Part shown: piece after piece, positions 46,499 to 56,828 of the stretch
Layout of the letters: the number at the start of each line of letters is the position of its first letter
How positions within the stretch are numbered: the stretch's first letter is position 1
Assembly (NCBI RefSeq): GCF_000429945.1
Contig: NZ_AUCV01000005.1
Span: 124,001 to 188,000, forward strand
From: Desulfogranum japonicum DSM 18378
GTDB lineage: Bacteria > Desulfobacterota > Desulfobulbia > Desulfobulbales > Desulfobulbaceae
Direction of reading: 5' to 3'
DNA length: 64,000 nt
Notes under the pieces: model-generated
The model's input: only the letters and a program-made list of their open reading frames with translations
The model's database searches: none
Told to the model about the DNA's origin: nothing
Made by a program: the position numbers and the translations under genes

Positions 46499-46537
46499 AC
46501 CGGCTGCCGGCTGGTTTATAACCAGTCAGCAGCCGGT
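46499..46537. other. long imperfect hairpin between carbonic anhydrase and yheT
   Basis: ACCGGCTGC (46499-46507) pairs with GCAGCCGGT (46529-46537) and CTGGTT (46511-46516) with AACCAG (46520-46525). No T run follows on either strand. It probably acts as a transcript-end structure for the convergent genes. Confidence 0.6.
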
Positions 46538-46597
46538 CAGTAGTTCCTTGCGTTATATTCCTTCCTGATAAGAACTCCTAAATTGTTCACAACAGCA

Positions 46598-47557
46598 TTA
46601 TTGTATGTGTTTTAAATGCATTTTTTCAAAATAATCAGGAATATATTCATCCAGCAAGTACCTTATCCGCCAGGGCCAGGTGCCGGCTATGAACCCTACG
46701 TGGCCACCGTGTGCACACATTTCCAGCCTGACATGGGGAGGGATTTCATAGTCTTCTTGCTGTAAGGGATACATGAAGGGATCATCTTTGGCCAGGAGGA
46801 TATATGTGGGTACCGTAATGTCCTTCAGGAAATTTGCCGCACTACAGGTTGAGTAGTACGTTTTAGCATTGCTGAAGCCGTTTATCGGTGCGGTGATGTG
46901 GTCGTCATATTGCTCAAGGGTTCTCAGCGAATTCACATGTATATCAGGAAGTTCCTGATGTTGTCGTTTTTTTTGAATCCAGGTGCGGCGTAGTTTGTTG
47001 AGAAGATAACGCTGGTATATTCTGGATGCGCCCTTGGTCAGCCGCTTTGCCGCCATTTCCAGGTGCAAGGGAACTGAAATGGCCATGGCAGCGGTGAGCA
47101 GGGATTTGTTCCCCTGTTCGCCAAGATATTTCAATAATATATTGCCACCCAGGGAAAATCCTACGGCTCCCTGTATTGGAGTTCCTTTGACGTACAAGTG
47201 ATTCAGAACTTCATGCAGGTCGTCACTGGAGCCGGAATGATAGGAACGGGCAAGCCGATTGGTTTCTTCGCTGCAGCCGCGCAGATACATAAAAACAGGT
47301 CTGAAGCCTCGCTGCTCAAGAACTTCTACCAAAGGTCCTGCGTAATGGGAGTCCATGGAGCCTTCCAGGCCGTGAAGGATAAGAATTCTCGGGCCCTGAC
47401 AACGGAGGCTGTGGTCCAGGTCTATGAAATCGCCATCCTGCAGTTCTACTCGTTCCCGGCGCAGGTTCAGTTTGGGAGTATGGCGAAGTATTTTGGGTAA
47501 CAGGGTCTGTACGTGGCCATTGCGGAGCCAGAGTGGGGTGAGGTTAGAACTGGGCAT
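46598..47557 (-). CDS. yheT: YheT-family alpha/beta hydrolase
   Basis: Predicted hydrolase of 319 residues of the YheT/embryogenesis-associated EMB8 group. Family signs: LWLRNGHVQTLLPKIL at the N terminus, LILHGLEGSMDSHY (oxyanion region), and the nucleophile elbow GFSLGGN. Catalytic His is probably in HGGHVGFI near the end. Substrate unknown. Expressed with the SLC13 gene 21 bases upstream. Confidence 0.9.
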   Translation of the reverse strand: MPSSNLTPLWLRNGHVQTLLPKILRHTPKLNLRRERVELQDGDFIDLDHSLRCQGPRILILHGLEGSMDSHYAGPLVEVLEQRGFRPVFMYLRGCSEETNRLARSYHSGSSDDLHEVLNHLYVKGTPIQGAVGFSLGGNILLKYLGEQGNKSLLTAAMAISVPLHLEMAAKRLTKGASRIYQRYLLNKLRRTWIQKKRQHQELPDIHVNSLRTLEQYDDHITAPINGFSNAKTYYSTCSAANFLKDITVPTYILLAKDDPFMYPLQQEDYEIPPHVRLEMCAHGGHVGFIAGTWPWRIRYLLDEYIPDYFEKMHLKHIQ

Positions 47558-47578
47558 ATCTATCAGGTGTGTAAGAGT

Positions 47579-49354
47579 TTAAAAAGGCCAGAATATCGGG
47601 ATCAATATCGTTGCTGCTGCTACAACGAAAATATTAAGTGGAATACCAAGTTTGAGGTAATCTTGAAAACTGTAGCCACCTGGTCCAAAAACCAGAAGGT
47701 TGGTCTGGTATCCCACGGGGGTGGCAAAACAGGCACTGGCTCCAAAGCATATGCCGATGATAAACGGTTTTGGGTCCACACCTATACCTGCGGCTGTTGA
47801 TATGGCAATGGGGAGCAGCAGGACGGCAGTCGCATTATTGCTGAGAATCTGGGTACTGATGCTGGTGAGGGCAATCATGGCCCCCAGGATAATACCGGGA
47901 GAAAACTCGCTGAACAGGTTGAGGAAGGTTTCTGCATAGAGCTGACTGGTCCCTGTTTTCTGCATGGCTGTTCCCAGGGCAATGGTCCCGGCGATCAGCA
48001 GCAGCACATCACCCTGGAGTGAGCGATAGGCATCGCGCATCTGCAGGCAGCCTGTTATAATCATAAGAAATGCAGCTGTAAGTGCGCAGGTCATGATATC
48101 TGCCAGACCAAGGGTTGCTGTAATGATCATTGCAATGAAGTTGAGTATTGACCACCAGGCTTTCTTTTTGTTGACGATTTCTTCATAAACATCTTCAACA
48201 ATAAGGTAGTCACTGTTGCCCCGGAGGGTTTCGAGTTTGGAGCTGTCACACCATATCAGCAGAATGTCTCCAACTTTCAGCCGCACATCCTGAATTTGAC
48301 GTTCACTCATGTGCAGGTTGGACCGTTTAACAGCAATGATGTTGATGGCAGAATCTGTGGCCAGATCACTGTCTGAAAGCCGTTGACCACGCAGGGAAGA
48401 CTGGGGTGAAATGATGAGTTCCACCACCATTGAAGCATCTTTTGTTGCTCCCAGGGAGAGGCCTCGCTCGGATGGAGGAAGATCGACATTTTCGGAATTT
48501 AAAAGTTCTACAAGGTCGTTAAGCGATCCTTTTACAAAGAGAATATCACCTGGCATGATATTCTTTTTTTCCCTTTCCGGATGAAATATGTGCGAATTGG
48601 AAACCAGTTCAAGAACATCCAGACGGGGATATTTTTCTTTAAAGAGTATGCAAGGACGCTGGCCTATGAAAGGACTTGTCGCTGGGATGTGGAGTTCAGC
48701 AAGATATTTCTGGTGATCCTGATCCTGCAGTTGGCAGATTGGATTGGCAAGGGCAGGAAGTATCTTTGGTGCGATAAACAGGAGAATGGTAATACCGGTC
48801 AGGGCAATTGGCACACCTATGATGGCGAGTTCAAACATATCAAGACCGGGAAGACCAGATGCAACACTTAAATCGCTGATGATGATGTTGGTGGAAGTGC
48901 CTATAAGCGTACATGTTCCGGCAAGGATGGATGCATACGAAACGGGGATTAGAAATTTAGAGGGACTCAGGCCAAATTCACAGCACATGGTCATGACAAC
49001 CGGTATAAACAACATAACAACCGGTGTGTTGTTTATAAAGGCTGAAGCCAGGGCTACGCTTAGAAGAATGATAGCCAGGGCAACGTGAAAGCTGCCTTTG
49101 GATAGAGAAATGACTTTTCGCCCGAGAAATTCCACCCCGCCGGTTTTCATCATGCCTTTGGAGACGATAAACATAGCTGCCACGGTGACAACCGCAGGAT
49201 TGGAAAAGCCGGCAACAGCCTCTTTTGGTGACAGAATTCCTGTTACCACCAACAGAACCATTATGCCTATGGCTGTTAGATCAACTCGGATTTTTTCGCT
49301 GATGAGAAAATAGAGCGTTAATACAAGGATGATTGTGGTAAGCCAGATTTCCAT
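47579..49354 (-). CDS. SLC13-family permease with two RCK_C domains
   Basis: Inner-membrane anion transporter of 591 residues. Membrane helices at about 1-200 and 400-590 (AGTCTLIGTSTNIIISDL and STQILSNNATAVLLLPIAI carry the family's SNT/NNA-type ion-site motifs), separated by two RCK_C/TrkA-C domains at about 215-390. This architecture occurs in sulfate, citrate and dicarboxylate carriers; sulfate is attractive in a sulfate reducer but unproven. First gene of a two-gene operon with yheT. Confidence 0.9.
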   Translation of the reverse strand: MEIWLTTIILVLTLYFLISEKIRVDLTAIGIMVLLVVTGILSPKEAVAGFSNPAVVTVAAMFIVSKGMMKTGGVEFLGRKVISLSKGSFHVALAIILLSVALASAFINNTPVVMLFIPVVMTMCCEFGLSPSKFLIPVSYASILAGTCTLIGTSTNIIISDLSVASGLPGLDMFELAIIGVPIALTGITILLFIAPKILPALANPICQLQDQDHQKYLAELHIPATSPFIGQRPCILFKEKYPRLDVLELVSNSHIFHPEREKKNIMPGDILFVKGSLNDLVELLNSENVDLPPSERGLSLGATKDASMVVELIISPQSSLRGQRLSDSDLATDSAINIIAVKRSNLHMSERQIQDVRLKVGDILLIWCDSSKLETLRGNSDYLIVEDVYEEIVNKKKAWWSILNFIAMIITATLGLADIMTCALTAAFLMIITGCLQMRDAYRSLQGDVLLLIAGTIALGTAMQKTGTSQLYAETFLNLFSEFSPGIILGAMIALTSISTQILSNNATAVLLLPIAISTAAGIGVDPKPFIIGICFGASACFATPVGYQTNLLVFGPGGYSFQDYLKLGIPLNIFVVAAATILIPIFWPF

Positions 49355-50092
49355 GATGCAGTGGTTTCCGGTCCATTATTCCAGGACTATGATGGTAACA
49401 GAGAACTGATTACTAACGAATGTCTGTCCGTAAATCGTATTTTTCGGAGTCTCATTGCTCGCTTACCTGCCCAATGTTGCGTTATGCTCAAAATTTTATC
49501 CTCGAAGGCAGGCGAAGACTCCCATATCGACTATATGTCTGTGGTAAAATGTATGGCACGACCTCAACTTGTATAAATATCCGCAGTTATGAACAGGCAT
49601 TAACCATCCGAAAAGTATTCAGGCTATCGGCTTATTCCAATAACTGTTTTTAATGGTTCCATGACGGTCGTACTTGACCCATTGAAACAATCATGGGAAT
49701 GAGTTGAAAGATCTACAAGATTGAATAATGTATTTTTATCCGTGGGCCTCATGCAGAGAGATAAGTATCCAGGCGCAGTTGGGCAAGGAAAAAACGCGGG
49801 TAATGTGTGGAGATCAAACAGCTAATGTTGTATTATAACCAAATTTTGGCTCTATCCGTGGTGTATCCAAACATGTTTTAATGCTCTGAATTTGTGCGAT
49901 ATGCTCTTTTGCTCCATGCGTCGCAAAAAAAAAGCATTCTTGCCTCGTGAAACCATACCTTTTTACGGAAGACGTTTAACACGTTCCATGGGCAGCCCCT
50001 TGCAGATATGTGACTTCGATTTCTCCAACACTTTGCGGTTGGTTGACTTCCCGTGAAAAGCAGAACTTTTTATTCTATATTATTTTGATACA
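49355..50092. other. long gene-free spacer SLC13 / cation transporter
   Basis: About 740 bases between divergent genes. Small plus-strand frames (49361-49576, 49420-49653) lack similarity and ribosome sites. No copy of the dispersed repeat or clear terminator was found. It may contain decayed coding sequence or regulatory DNA. Confidence 0.45.
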
Positions 50093-51022
50093 ATGGACCA
50101 TTCGCAAAAAAAAATTCGGGCAGCCAGGGTTTCTATAGTCACTGCCGTTTTTTTGGCAGTAATGAAATTCGCTGTGGGAATATTTTCCGGCTCCATGGCA
50201 GTGCTGTCATCAGCCATTGATTCAATGCTGGACATTGTTATGTCTGGAGTAAATTATCTTGCTATCAGCCATGCGGAGCAGCCCGCGGATGCCAATCATC
50301 CCTACGGACATGGTAAGTTCGAGACCCTGGCAACGGTAATACAATCAGTAGTCATAGGTGGCTCGGGCGTATGGATAATCATAGAGTCTGTTCAGCGACT
50401 GATGTCCGGGCATGCACCAGGAAGACTGACCGGAGGCATTATTGCCCTGCTCATAAGCGTGGGGGTATCTTTTGTGCTGAGTCGCTATTTGAAGCAAGTC
50501 GCCAGGCAGACCGACTCTTCTGCCCTGGCAGCCGATTCACTTCATTTTTCCATGGATATTTACACCAATCTGGCTTTGTTGGTCGGTTTGGTGGTAATGT
50601 CCTTTTTTCACCTGGCCTGGATCGACAACCTGCTCTCCATTGTGGTGGCATGTTATATTATTTTCGAAGCAGGCAAGCTGGTTCGTCTGGCCTTACGTGA
50701 TGTATTGGATGAGCAGCTTCCTGAAGATTTGCGGCGGCAAATAATAGAAATAATAGTAAAAAACAGAAGTAATGTTTTCTCTTTTCATAACCTGCGTACA
50801 CGTCGAGCGGGCTCCCAGAAGCTGATTGATTTTCATATGACAGTCTGTAAGCATCTTTCTGTGGATGAAGCCCACAGATTGACTGAAGACATTGAACAGG
50901 ATATCAGACAGCTGGTTGCAGGAGCAGATATCATGATCCATGTGGAGCCATGCGAACAGGCTGGCTGCAATGGTCCGGAGGACTGTACTCAACTGGTGGA
51001 CAAAGAAAGAGAAACGAAGTGA
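50093..51022 (+). CDS. cation diffusion facilitator (FieF-like)
   Basis: Proton-coupled efflux transporter for divalent metals such as zinc or iron; 309 residues with six predicted helices and a cytoplasmic C-terminal domain. The transport site is D43 and D47 (AIDSMLDIV) with H151 and D155 (LHFSMD), matching the DxxxD/HxxxD pattern. The C-terminal tail is cysteine-rich (CEQAGCNGPEDC), an extra possible metal site. Metal specificity is not determined. Confidence 0.93.
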   Translation: MDHSQKKIRAARVSIVTAVFLAVMKFAVGIFSGSMAVLSSAIDSMLDIVMSGVNYLAISHAEQPADANHPYGHGKFETLATVIQSVVIGGSGVWIIIESVQRLMSGHAPGRLTGGIIALLISVGVSFVLSRYLKQVARQTDSSALAADSLHFSMDIYTNLALLVGLVVMSFFHLAWIDNLLSIVVACYIIFEAGKLVRLALRDVLDEQLPEDLRRQIIEIIVKNRSNVFSFHNLRTRRAGSQKLIDFHMTVCKHLSVDEAHRLTEDIEQDIRQLVAGADIMIHVEPCEQAGCNGPEDCTQLVDKERETK

Positions 51023-51130
51023 TTGCTTGTGTAATTCTCAAGTCTTGTAGTATCTTCAGTTTTGGGGGAACACTCGTTTTTGCATCAATATTTGGAGAAG
51101 CTCAGTTACTCGCTTAAAGGGAGAAAAAAC

Positions 51131-51481
51131 ATGGCGAATTTTCTGTTTGTACTTCGTGAAAATGATAACGAAAAGGCAACTCGTTGTTTCCAGTTTGCTA
51201 AAATAGCCCATTCAAAAGGACATACTGTCAATTTGTTTTTCATTGATAGTGCCGTTGACTGGGCGGTAAAAGATAAAGACGGAAGCATGAAAACCGTTAC
51301 CGGTGACTGCCCTGATGACTATCTCCCCTACCTGGTGGAGAATGAAGTTCCTGTGGGTGTTTGCACGCCGTGTGCCAATAATCGTCAGCTTGACGAGGCC
51401 GCCTTTCATCCGAATATGGCCCTTGATGGAGGTCCTCACCTGATTGACATGGCAGCCGAAGCAAAGGTGTTTAATTTTTGA
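51131..51481 (+). CDS. DsrE-family sulfur-relay-like protein
   Basis: Cytoplasmic protein of 116 residues with the DsrE/TusD-like fold: FLFVLRENDNEKATRCFQFA, HTVNLFFIDSAVDWAV and a cysteine pair VCTPCANN at about 80-85 where sulfur carriers have the persulfide cysteine. ATG 51131 is set by AAAGGGAG. No dsrF, dsrH or tus partners are adjacent, so a sulfur-transfer role is plausible but unproven. Confidence 0.85.
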   Translation: MANFLFVLRENDNEKATRCFQFAKIAHSKGHTVNLFFIDSAVDWAVKDKDGSMKTVTGDCPDDYLPYLVENEVPVGVCTPCANNRQLDEAAFHPNMALDGGPHLIDMAAEAKVFNF

Positions 51482-51604
51482 TAACCGGTGGTCAGTATAT
51501 TGTGCCAAACTGGTAATCGTTAGAAATAATATATCCTATCTGCGTGAACTGCTCACAGGGAGATTCTACTGATTTTTTTTGTGAGCACTTGCCTCTTTTC
51601 TTGC

Positions 51605-51715
51605 TGAATCCGTGATGATCCAAACTCGAATCTGGTAGCGTTTACTGGTGTGAGAGCACTTGCTGCCGGGGAATAGTATGGATTGATATGCTGCTTCTGG
51701 GCGATCACGGATTCA
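51605..51715. repeat. 111-base region bounded by a perfect 12-base inverted repeat
   Basis: TGAATCCGTGAT (51605-51616) and ATCACGGATTCA (51704-51715) are exact inverted copies 87 bases apart. AGCACTTGC occurs in the left flank and again inside. A 12-base match to the left end of the 159-bp repeat (AACTGCTCACAG, 51547-51558) is nearby. Nature unknown; it sits between the DsrE gene and the convergent hydrolase gene. Confidence 0.55.
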
Positions 51716-51752
51716 TGCCCGTAGTCTGAATGAATTCTCTGGCAAAAGGTGA

Positions 51753-52640
51753 TCAAGGATCAGACTGACTTTTCAGCTGCTGGTTGTGAATAAATGCAGC
51801 TACCAGCCTGGACAATGGATCTGCTTTCTCTACAAAGCCTTCAATGGTGGAAAAGTGATGTTTTCCCTGTTGTATATGCAGATTTGCCTGTAAGTTTTTA
51901 GCATGCCATGCCCGCAGATATGTCTGGGCTTGCCGATGAAACTCTGCAGATTCTTCCGAACCAAGGGAAACGAGCAAGGGAGGCCCCTGTTGAGGAACGA
52001 TATTCAATGGGCTTTGATGGTAAATAATCTCATGGGAAAGCGTAACGTTTTGATATTGGGAAGAGTAGCGCAAGGGGCGAAGATCATAGATCCCGGATAT
52101 TGGAATACATCCCTTTATGAGATTATCCGGCAGGCCATAGTCTTTTTGCCATGGGGTGGAAGCCATCATGGCGGCCTGCTGTCCTCCTGCCGAGTGCCCG
52201 GCAACGAACAAACTGTTACGGCAGCCGTGGAATGTATCGGCATGCCCATGAAGCCAGGCAAGCAGTGCTCTGTTCTGTCTGGTGATTTCGGAAAGAGGTA
52301 CACCGGGGCATAAACTGTAGTTGGCTACCACAACTGTGATCCCATTGGGAACAAGCCCACGGGCAATAAATGAAAAATCCCGGCTGTTTCCAAATCGCCA
52401 GGAGCCGCCGTGGATGAAGACCAGCACCGGGGCACCGCTGGATTGAGCCGGGAAGATATCCGCATATTCATCAAGAGTCGGGCCATACCTGCACCCTAAG
52501 GTGCAGGTCAACTCAACTCTGGCCTGTTTACTTTCCTTTCGATACCACTCTATCCAATTCCTGCCATCATGGATGGACAGGCCAGGATTATACTGGCGTT
52601 CAATCTCTTTGCTGCAGGAAAAGTCTCGGTACAACTGCAC
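51753..52640 (-). CDS. alpha/beta hydrolase (esterase/formamidase-like)
   Basis: Hydrolase of 295 residues in the HGGxW carboxylesterase group that includes kynurenine formamidase-like enzymes. Seen: LVFIHGGSWRFGNSRDF, the nucleophile motif VAGHSAGGQQAAMM and a late catalytic His in GKHHFSTIEGF. No signal peptide. Four bases after the alcohol dehydrogenase gene, so probably co-expressed. Substrate unknown. Confidence 0.87.
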   Translation of the reverse strand: MQLYRDFSCSKEIERQYNPGLSIHDGRNWIEWYRKESKQARVELTCTLGCRYGPTLDEYADIFPAQSSGAPVLVFIHGGSWRFGNSRDFSFIARGLVPNGITVVVANYSLCPGVPLSEITRQNRALLAWLHGHADTFHGCRNSLFVAGHSAGGQQAAMMASTPWQKDYGLPDNLIKGCIPISGIYDLRPLRYSSQYQNVTLSHEIIYHQSPLNIVPQQGPPLLVSLGSEESAEFHRQAQTYLRAWHAKNLQANLHIQQGKHHFSTIEGFVEKADPLSRLVAAFIHNQQLKSQSDP

Positions 52641-52644
52641 GGTG

Positions 52645-53957
<1,313 letters not shown>

Positions 53958-54845
53958 ATGAGAGAATTCGAAGAACTCACCTATACATTATTTGCCGATA
54001 GACCGCGGGGAGTACTCTATCATTACACGACCCTAACCGGCCTGCTGGGTATTGTGAACAGCCGGACATTATGGGCAAGTGATATCCGTTACATGAATGA
54101 TTCCGCTGAATTAAAGCATGCAGGAGATCTGATTCGTCAAGAGGTGCAGGAGCGCATAACCAATGGCAGCCATCATCCGCATCTGTTGGGTGCATTCGTT
54201 GATTGGGTCACCCATCGCATCACGAACGGGCATTTATTGTTTGCCGCCTCTTTCCGTTCCCATGGCAATTTGTTGAGTCAGTGGCGCGGATACAGCTCCC
54301 ACGGCAAAGGTGTCAGCCTTGGTTTTTCATCGGATTATATACTGGCATGCGCCCATCGGCAGGAGTTTCAGATCGGAAAGTGTATTTATGAACCTAAAAA
54401 GCAAATACGTTTGATAGGCCAGGTCATAGATGTCATTGAGCACGAAGTGGAGGGGCTTCTGTCCGGAAACGAGGATCGTCAGCAACTTACCGATATATAC
54501 ATGTCAGTTTTTGAAAGGGTAGAGGTAGACCTGCTGCGTATTGCAGCAATTCTTAAACACCCTTCCTTTCGTGAAGAGCGTGAGTGGAGGGTTGTTTCTC
54601 CGGTATGGACGGAGAAGAGGCCGTATGCGTTGCAATTCAGGGAAGCGAACGCCATGTTGGTGCCGTATATTGAGTTTGACCTGGTGCTCAATCCGGAATC
54701 TCCCATATTGTTGGACCATCTTTACCTGGGCCCCACGTCCAACATCAATATTTCGATGAATTCCATGCGGCTGTTTTTGGGCCAAAATAATATTGAGCCC
54801 AAGCTGGGTATAGAATATTGCCAGATTCCTTATCGGCAACGTTAA
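53958..54845 (+). CDS. DUF2971 domain protein
   Basis: Protein of 295 residues with the DUF2971 pattern LYHYTTLTGLLGIVNSRTLW, IRYMNDSAEL near residues 28-58, SFRSHGNLLSQWRGYSSHG and REEREWRVV. The domain is of unknown function and is often found in mobile or accessory regions, where some members sit near defence genes; no other defence gene is adjacent here. No clear ribosome site is seen ahead of ATG 53958. Confidence 0.85.
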   Translation: MREFEELTYTLFADRPRGVLYHYTTLTGLLGIVNSRTLWASDIRYMNDSAELKHAGDLIRQEVQERITNGSHHPHLLGAFVDWVTHRITNGHLLFAASFRSHGNLLSQWRGYSSHGKGVSLGFSSDYILACAHRQEFQIGKCIYEPKKQIRLIGQVIDVIEHEVEGLLSGNEDRQQLTDIYMSVFERVEVDLLRIAAILKHPSFREEREWRVVSPVWTEKRPYALQFREANAMLVPYIEFDLVLNPESPILLDHLYLGPTSNINISMNSMRLFLGQNNIEPKLGIEYCQIPYRQR

Positions 54846-54906
54846 TCCGGAGTACCGCGTTATCTGTCAGAGAAGGGAGGAGAGATGCATTCCACTCTTT
54901 GAGAGA

Positions 54907-55776
54907 TCAGGCAAATTTTTCCTGTTCTATCCAGCTCCTGGTACCCAACGCTGTGCATGAGAGGCTGGCGACTTCAGCCGCTCTGGCCAGGCTGGTGAAG
55001 AAATCATGTTCCAGGATATAGTGACAGAAAGCACCATGGAGAATATCACCTGCGCCCAGTGTGTCCATGGCTTTGACCTGCATAATCGGTATTTCCTTGA
55101 GTGTACCGTTATCCCATGCCACAGTAGGACGTTCACCTCTGGTAACCGCTATATGCTTGATACCATACTGACGCAATGAGGCTATGAGCTCTGTTGCATT
55201 CTGACAGTCGGGAGGCATAAAGTCCTCAGAACATACAGCATAGTCTATATATGGAAGCAACTGCTCTTCTTCGTTCTTCCAGCTGCCTCCGTCAAGAACC
55301 ACAGGGATGCCATACAGCTTGGCTGCTTTGGCTATGGCAACGGCCTCGGTTATGTAATGCCCATCAACCAGCAGAACATCGGCCAGTTCCAGGAATGGTT
55401 CATAGGAGGTTTCTTTTTTCAGGCGTCGGTGGTCAGAATTCGCATAGACAATGGTTCGTTGACCATTGGTGAGGTCAACGATAATGGATGACAGAACCGG
55501 TGGACGATCTGGTTGGTCAGACCAGTCGATGACAGAAATATTGTATTGATTGAGGTCCTGCTTGATCAATGCAGTGAGAGGATGGTGGCCAAGCCCGCTG
55601 ATGAGTGTGCACTCATTTTCAAAAGCGGCAAAGGCTACCGCAGCATTGGCTGCAGGCCCTCCGGTTAAGCTCAACTGTCGTTCGGCTTTGAGTTTTTCGT
55701 TGAGAATGGGGTACCTGGGGACGTAGTTGATGATATCAACTGTTGTGAGACCGAAAAATATGCCTTTGAAAGCCAT
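54907..55776 (-). CDS. PfkB-family sugar kinase
   Basis: Ribokinase-like kinase of 289 residues. N-terminal FKGIFFGLTTVDIINYVP, the substrate-site glycines TGGPAANAAVAFAAF, and the catalytic DTLGAGDILHGAF near residue 245. Start ATG 55776 is set by homology; the frame is open further upstream (to 55959) but that part lacks similarity. No strong ribosome site. Substrate unknown. Confidence 0.88.
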   Translation of the reverse strand: MAFKGIFFGLTTVDIINYVPRYPILNEKLKAERQLSLTGGPAANAAVAFAAFENECTLISGLGHHPLTALIKQDLNQYNISVIDWSDQPDRPPVLSSIIVDLTNGQRTIVYANSDHRRLKKETSYEPFLELADVLLVDGHYITEAVAIAKAAKLYGIPVVLDGGSWKNEEEQLLPYIDYAVCSEDFMPPDCQNATELIASLRQYGIKHIAVTRGERPTVAWDNGTLKEIPIMQVKAMDTLGAGDILHGAFCHYILEHDFFTSLARAAEVASLSCTALGTRSWIEQEKFA

Positions 55777-56198
55777 AGATGTGCATCTGTAGGTTAATGG
55801 TGAGTAAGATAAGGCTATTTTGTAAAAGTCTATGCCATTAAAATAGCAGAAAATTGGTGACTGTTCCAGCAAGAATTTATTTAAAACCGTCAGGTGCTGT
55901 CCATTTAGCCTACTTTGTATTACCTGTTTTTCTGTACAAGGGTGACAGCGGGCAGGCAATGTGGTGAAAAGGACACTGGAAAGCCCAGCATAAATGCTTA
56001 TGATAGGTTGTATGTTTGTACCAGCTTATCATGGTACAAAGGGTAACTTGTTGCAAACAGACACGCTGCGCACGCCTGCTTGCAAAAAACTCAGGCCCCC
56101 TTGTAAGCAGCTACAAAGAAAGGAGAGTTGCCAGATTTAGTCACTTACCCTATGAGTAGTTACCACAAAAACCTATTGTCTTTCATGAGGAGAAATCC
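55777..56198. other. divergent spacer PfkB / redoxin with repeat copy C
   Basis: About 420 bases. Holds a perfect 9-base hairpin TTTGTACCA/TGGTACAAA (56015-56040) abutting dispersed repeat copy C (56043-56163), then the ribosome site of the redoxin gene. No gene seen. Confidence 0.7.
56043..56163 (+). repeat. 159-bp dispersed repeat, copy C (internal deletion)
   Basis: Begins GTAACTTG and ends GTAGTTAC, 121 bases. Lacks most of the left hairpin but keeps CCTGCTTGCAAAAAACTCAG and the right half. ACAAA flanks it on both sides (56036-56040 and 56165-56169), a possible short target duplication. With the inverted copy D it brackets the redoxin gene. Confidence 0.8.
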
Positions 56199-56774
56199 AT
56201 GTCCCTAACTCCCTCAACCATGCTAGAACTTGGAACAGAAGCACCTGTATTTTCACTGCCTGATACCGAAGGCAAGATGGTGAGCCTGAATGATTTTGCC
56301 GATGCAAAAGGCTTTCTGGTGGTGTTTATGTGTAACCACTGTCCATATGTCATTCATGTTCGGGAACAACTTGCAGCTATCGGCAATGAATACCAGGCTA
56401 AAGGTATCGCAATGGTCGGCATCAATGCCAATGATTCTTCAACTCATCCTTTGGACAGTTATGAAAAAATGAAGGAGGAAGTGAAGAATACCGGGTACAC
56501 TTTTCCCTATCTGCATGATGAAGCCCAGGAGGTGGCAAAAAAGTATAAGGCCGCCTGTACCCCTGATATTTTTCTTTTTGATCATGAAAAGAAATTAGTC
56601 TACCGAGGACAACTCGACGATGCCCGTCCAGGAAACAATGTCACAGTAACCGGCAATGACCTCAGAACTGCTCTGGATGCCGTGCTGAGTGGACAATCCA
56701 TCCCGCCGGAGCAAAAGCCGAGTATGGGCTGTAACATTAAATGGAAAGCAGGTAATGAACCTTCCTATTTCTAA
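56199..56774 (+). CDS. thioredoxin-fold redoxin (AhpC/TSA-like)
   Basis: Protein of 191 residues with a thioredoxin-like peroxiredoxin fold: APVFSLPDTEGKMVSLNDF, the cysteine site FMCNHCPYVIHVREQL, FPYLHDEAQEVAKKYKAACTPDIFL and GNDLRTALDAVL. This group is common in anaerobes and is usually annotated as thioredoxin family protein; a reductase or peroxidase role is likely. AGGAG precedes ATG 56199. No signal peptide. Flanked by repeat copies C and D in opposite orientations. Confidence 0.88.
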   Translation: MSLTPSTMLELGTEAPVFSLPDTEGKMVSLNDFADAKGFLVVFMCNHCPYVIHVREQLAAIGNEYQAKGIAMVGINANDSSTHPLDSYEKMKEEVKNTGYTFPYLHDEAQEVAKKYKAACTPDIFLFDHEKKLVYRGQLDDARPGNNVTVTGNDLRTALDAVLSGQSIPPEQKPSMGCNIKWKAGNEPSYF

Positions 56775-56785
56775 TGGGTACGATT

Positions 56786-56828
56786 GGGGAGGAGGGGGCT
56801 GGACACCTCTCTCTCCCCTCTTTTTTAG
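56786..56828 (+). terminator. possible terminator after the redoxin gene
   Basis: GGGGAG and GAGG pair with CCTC and CTCCCC across a bulged stem, followed by TCTTTTTT. Confidence 0.5.

Noticed and set aside
53958-54845. DUF2971 gene as part of an anti-phage island
   Set aside because: No nuclease, toxin, integrase or other defence gene is adjacent.
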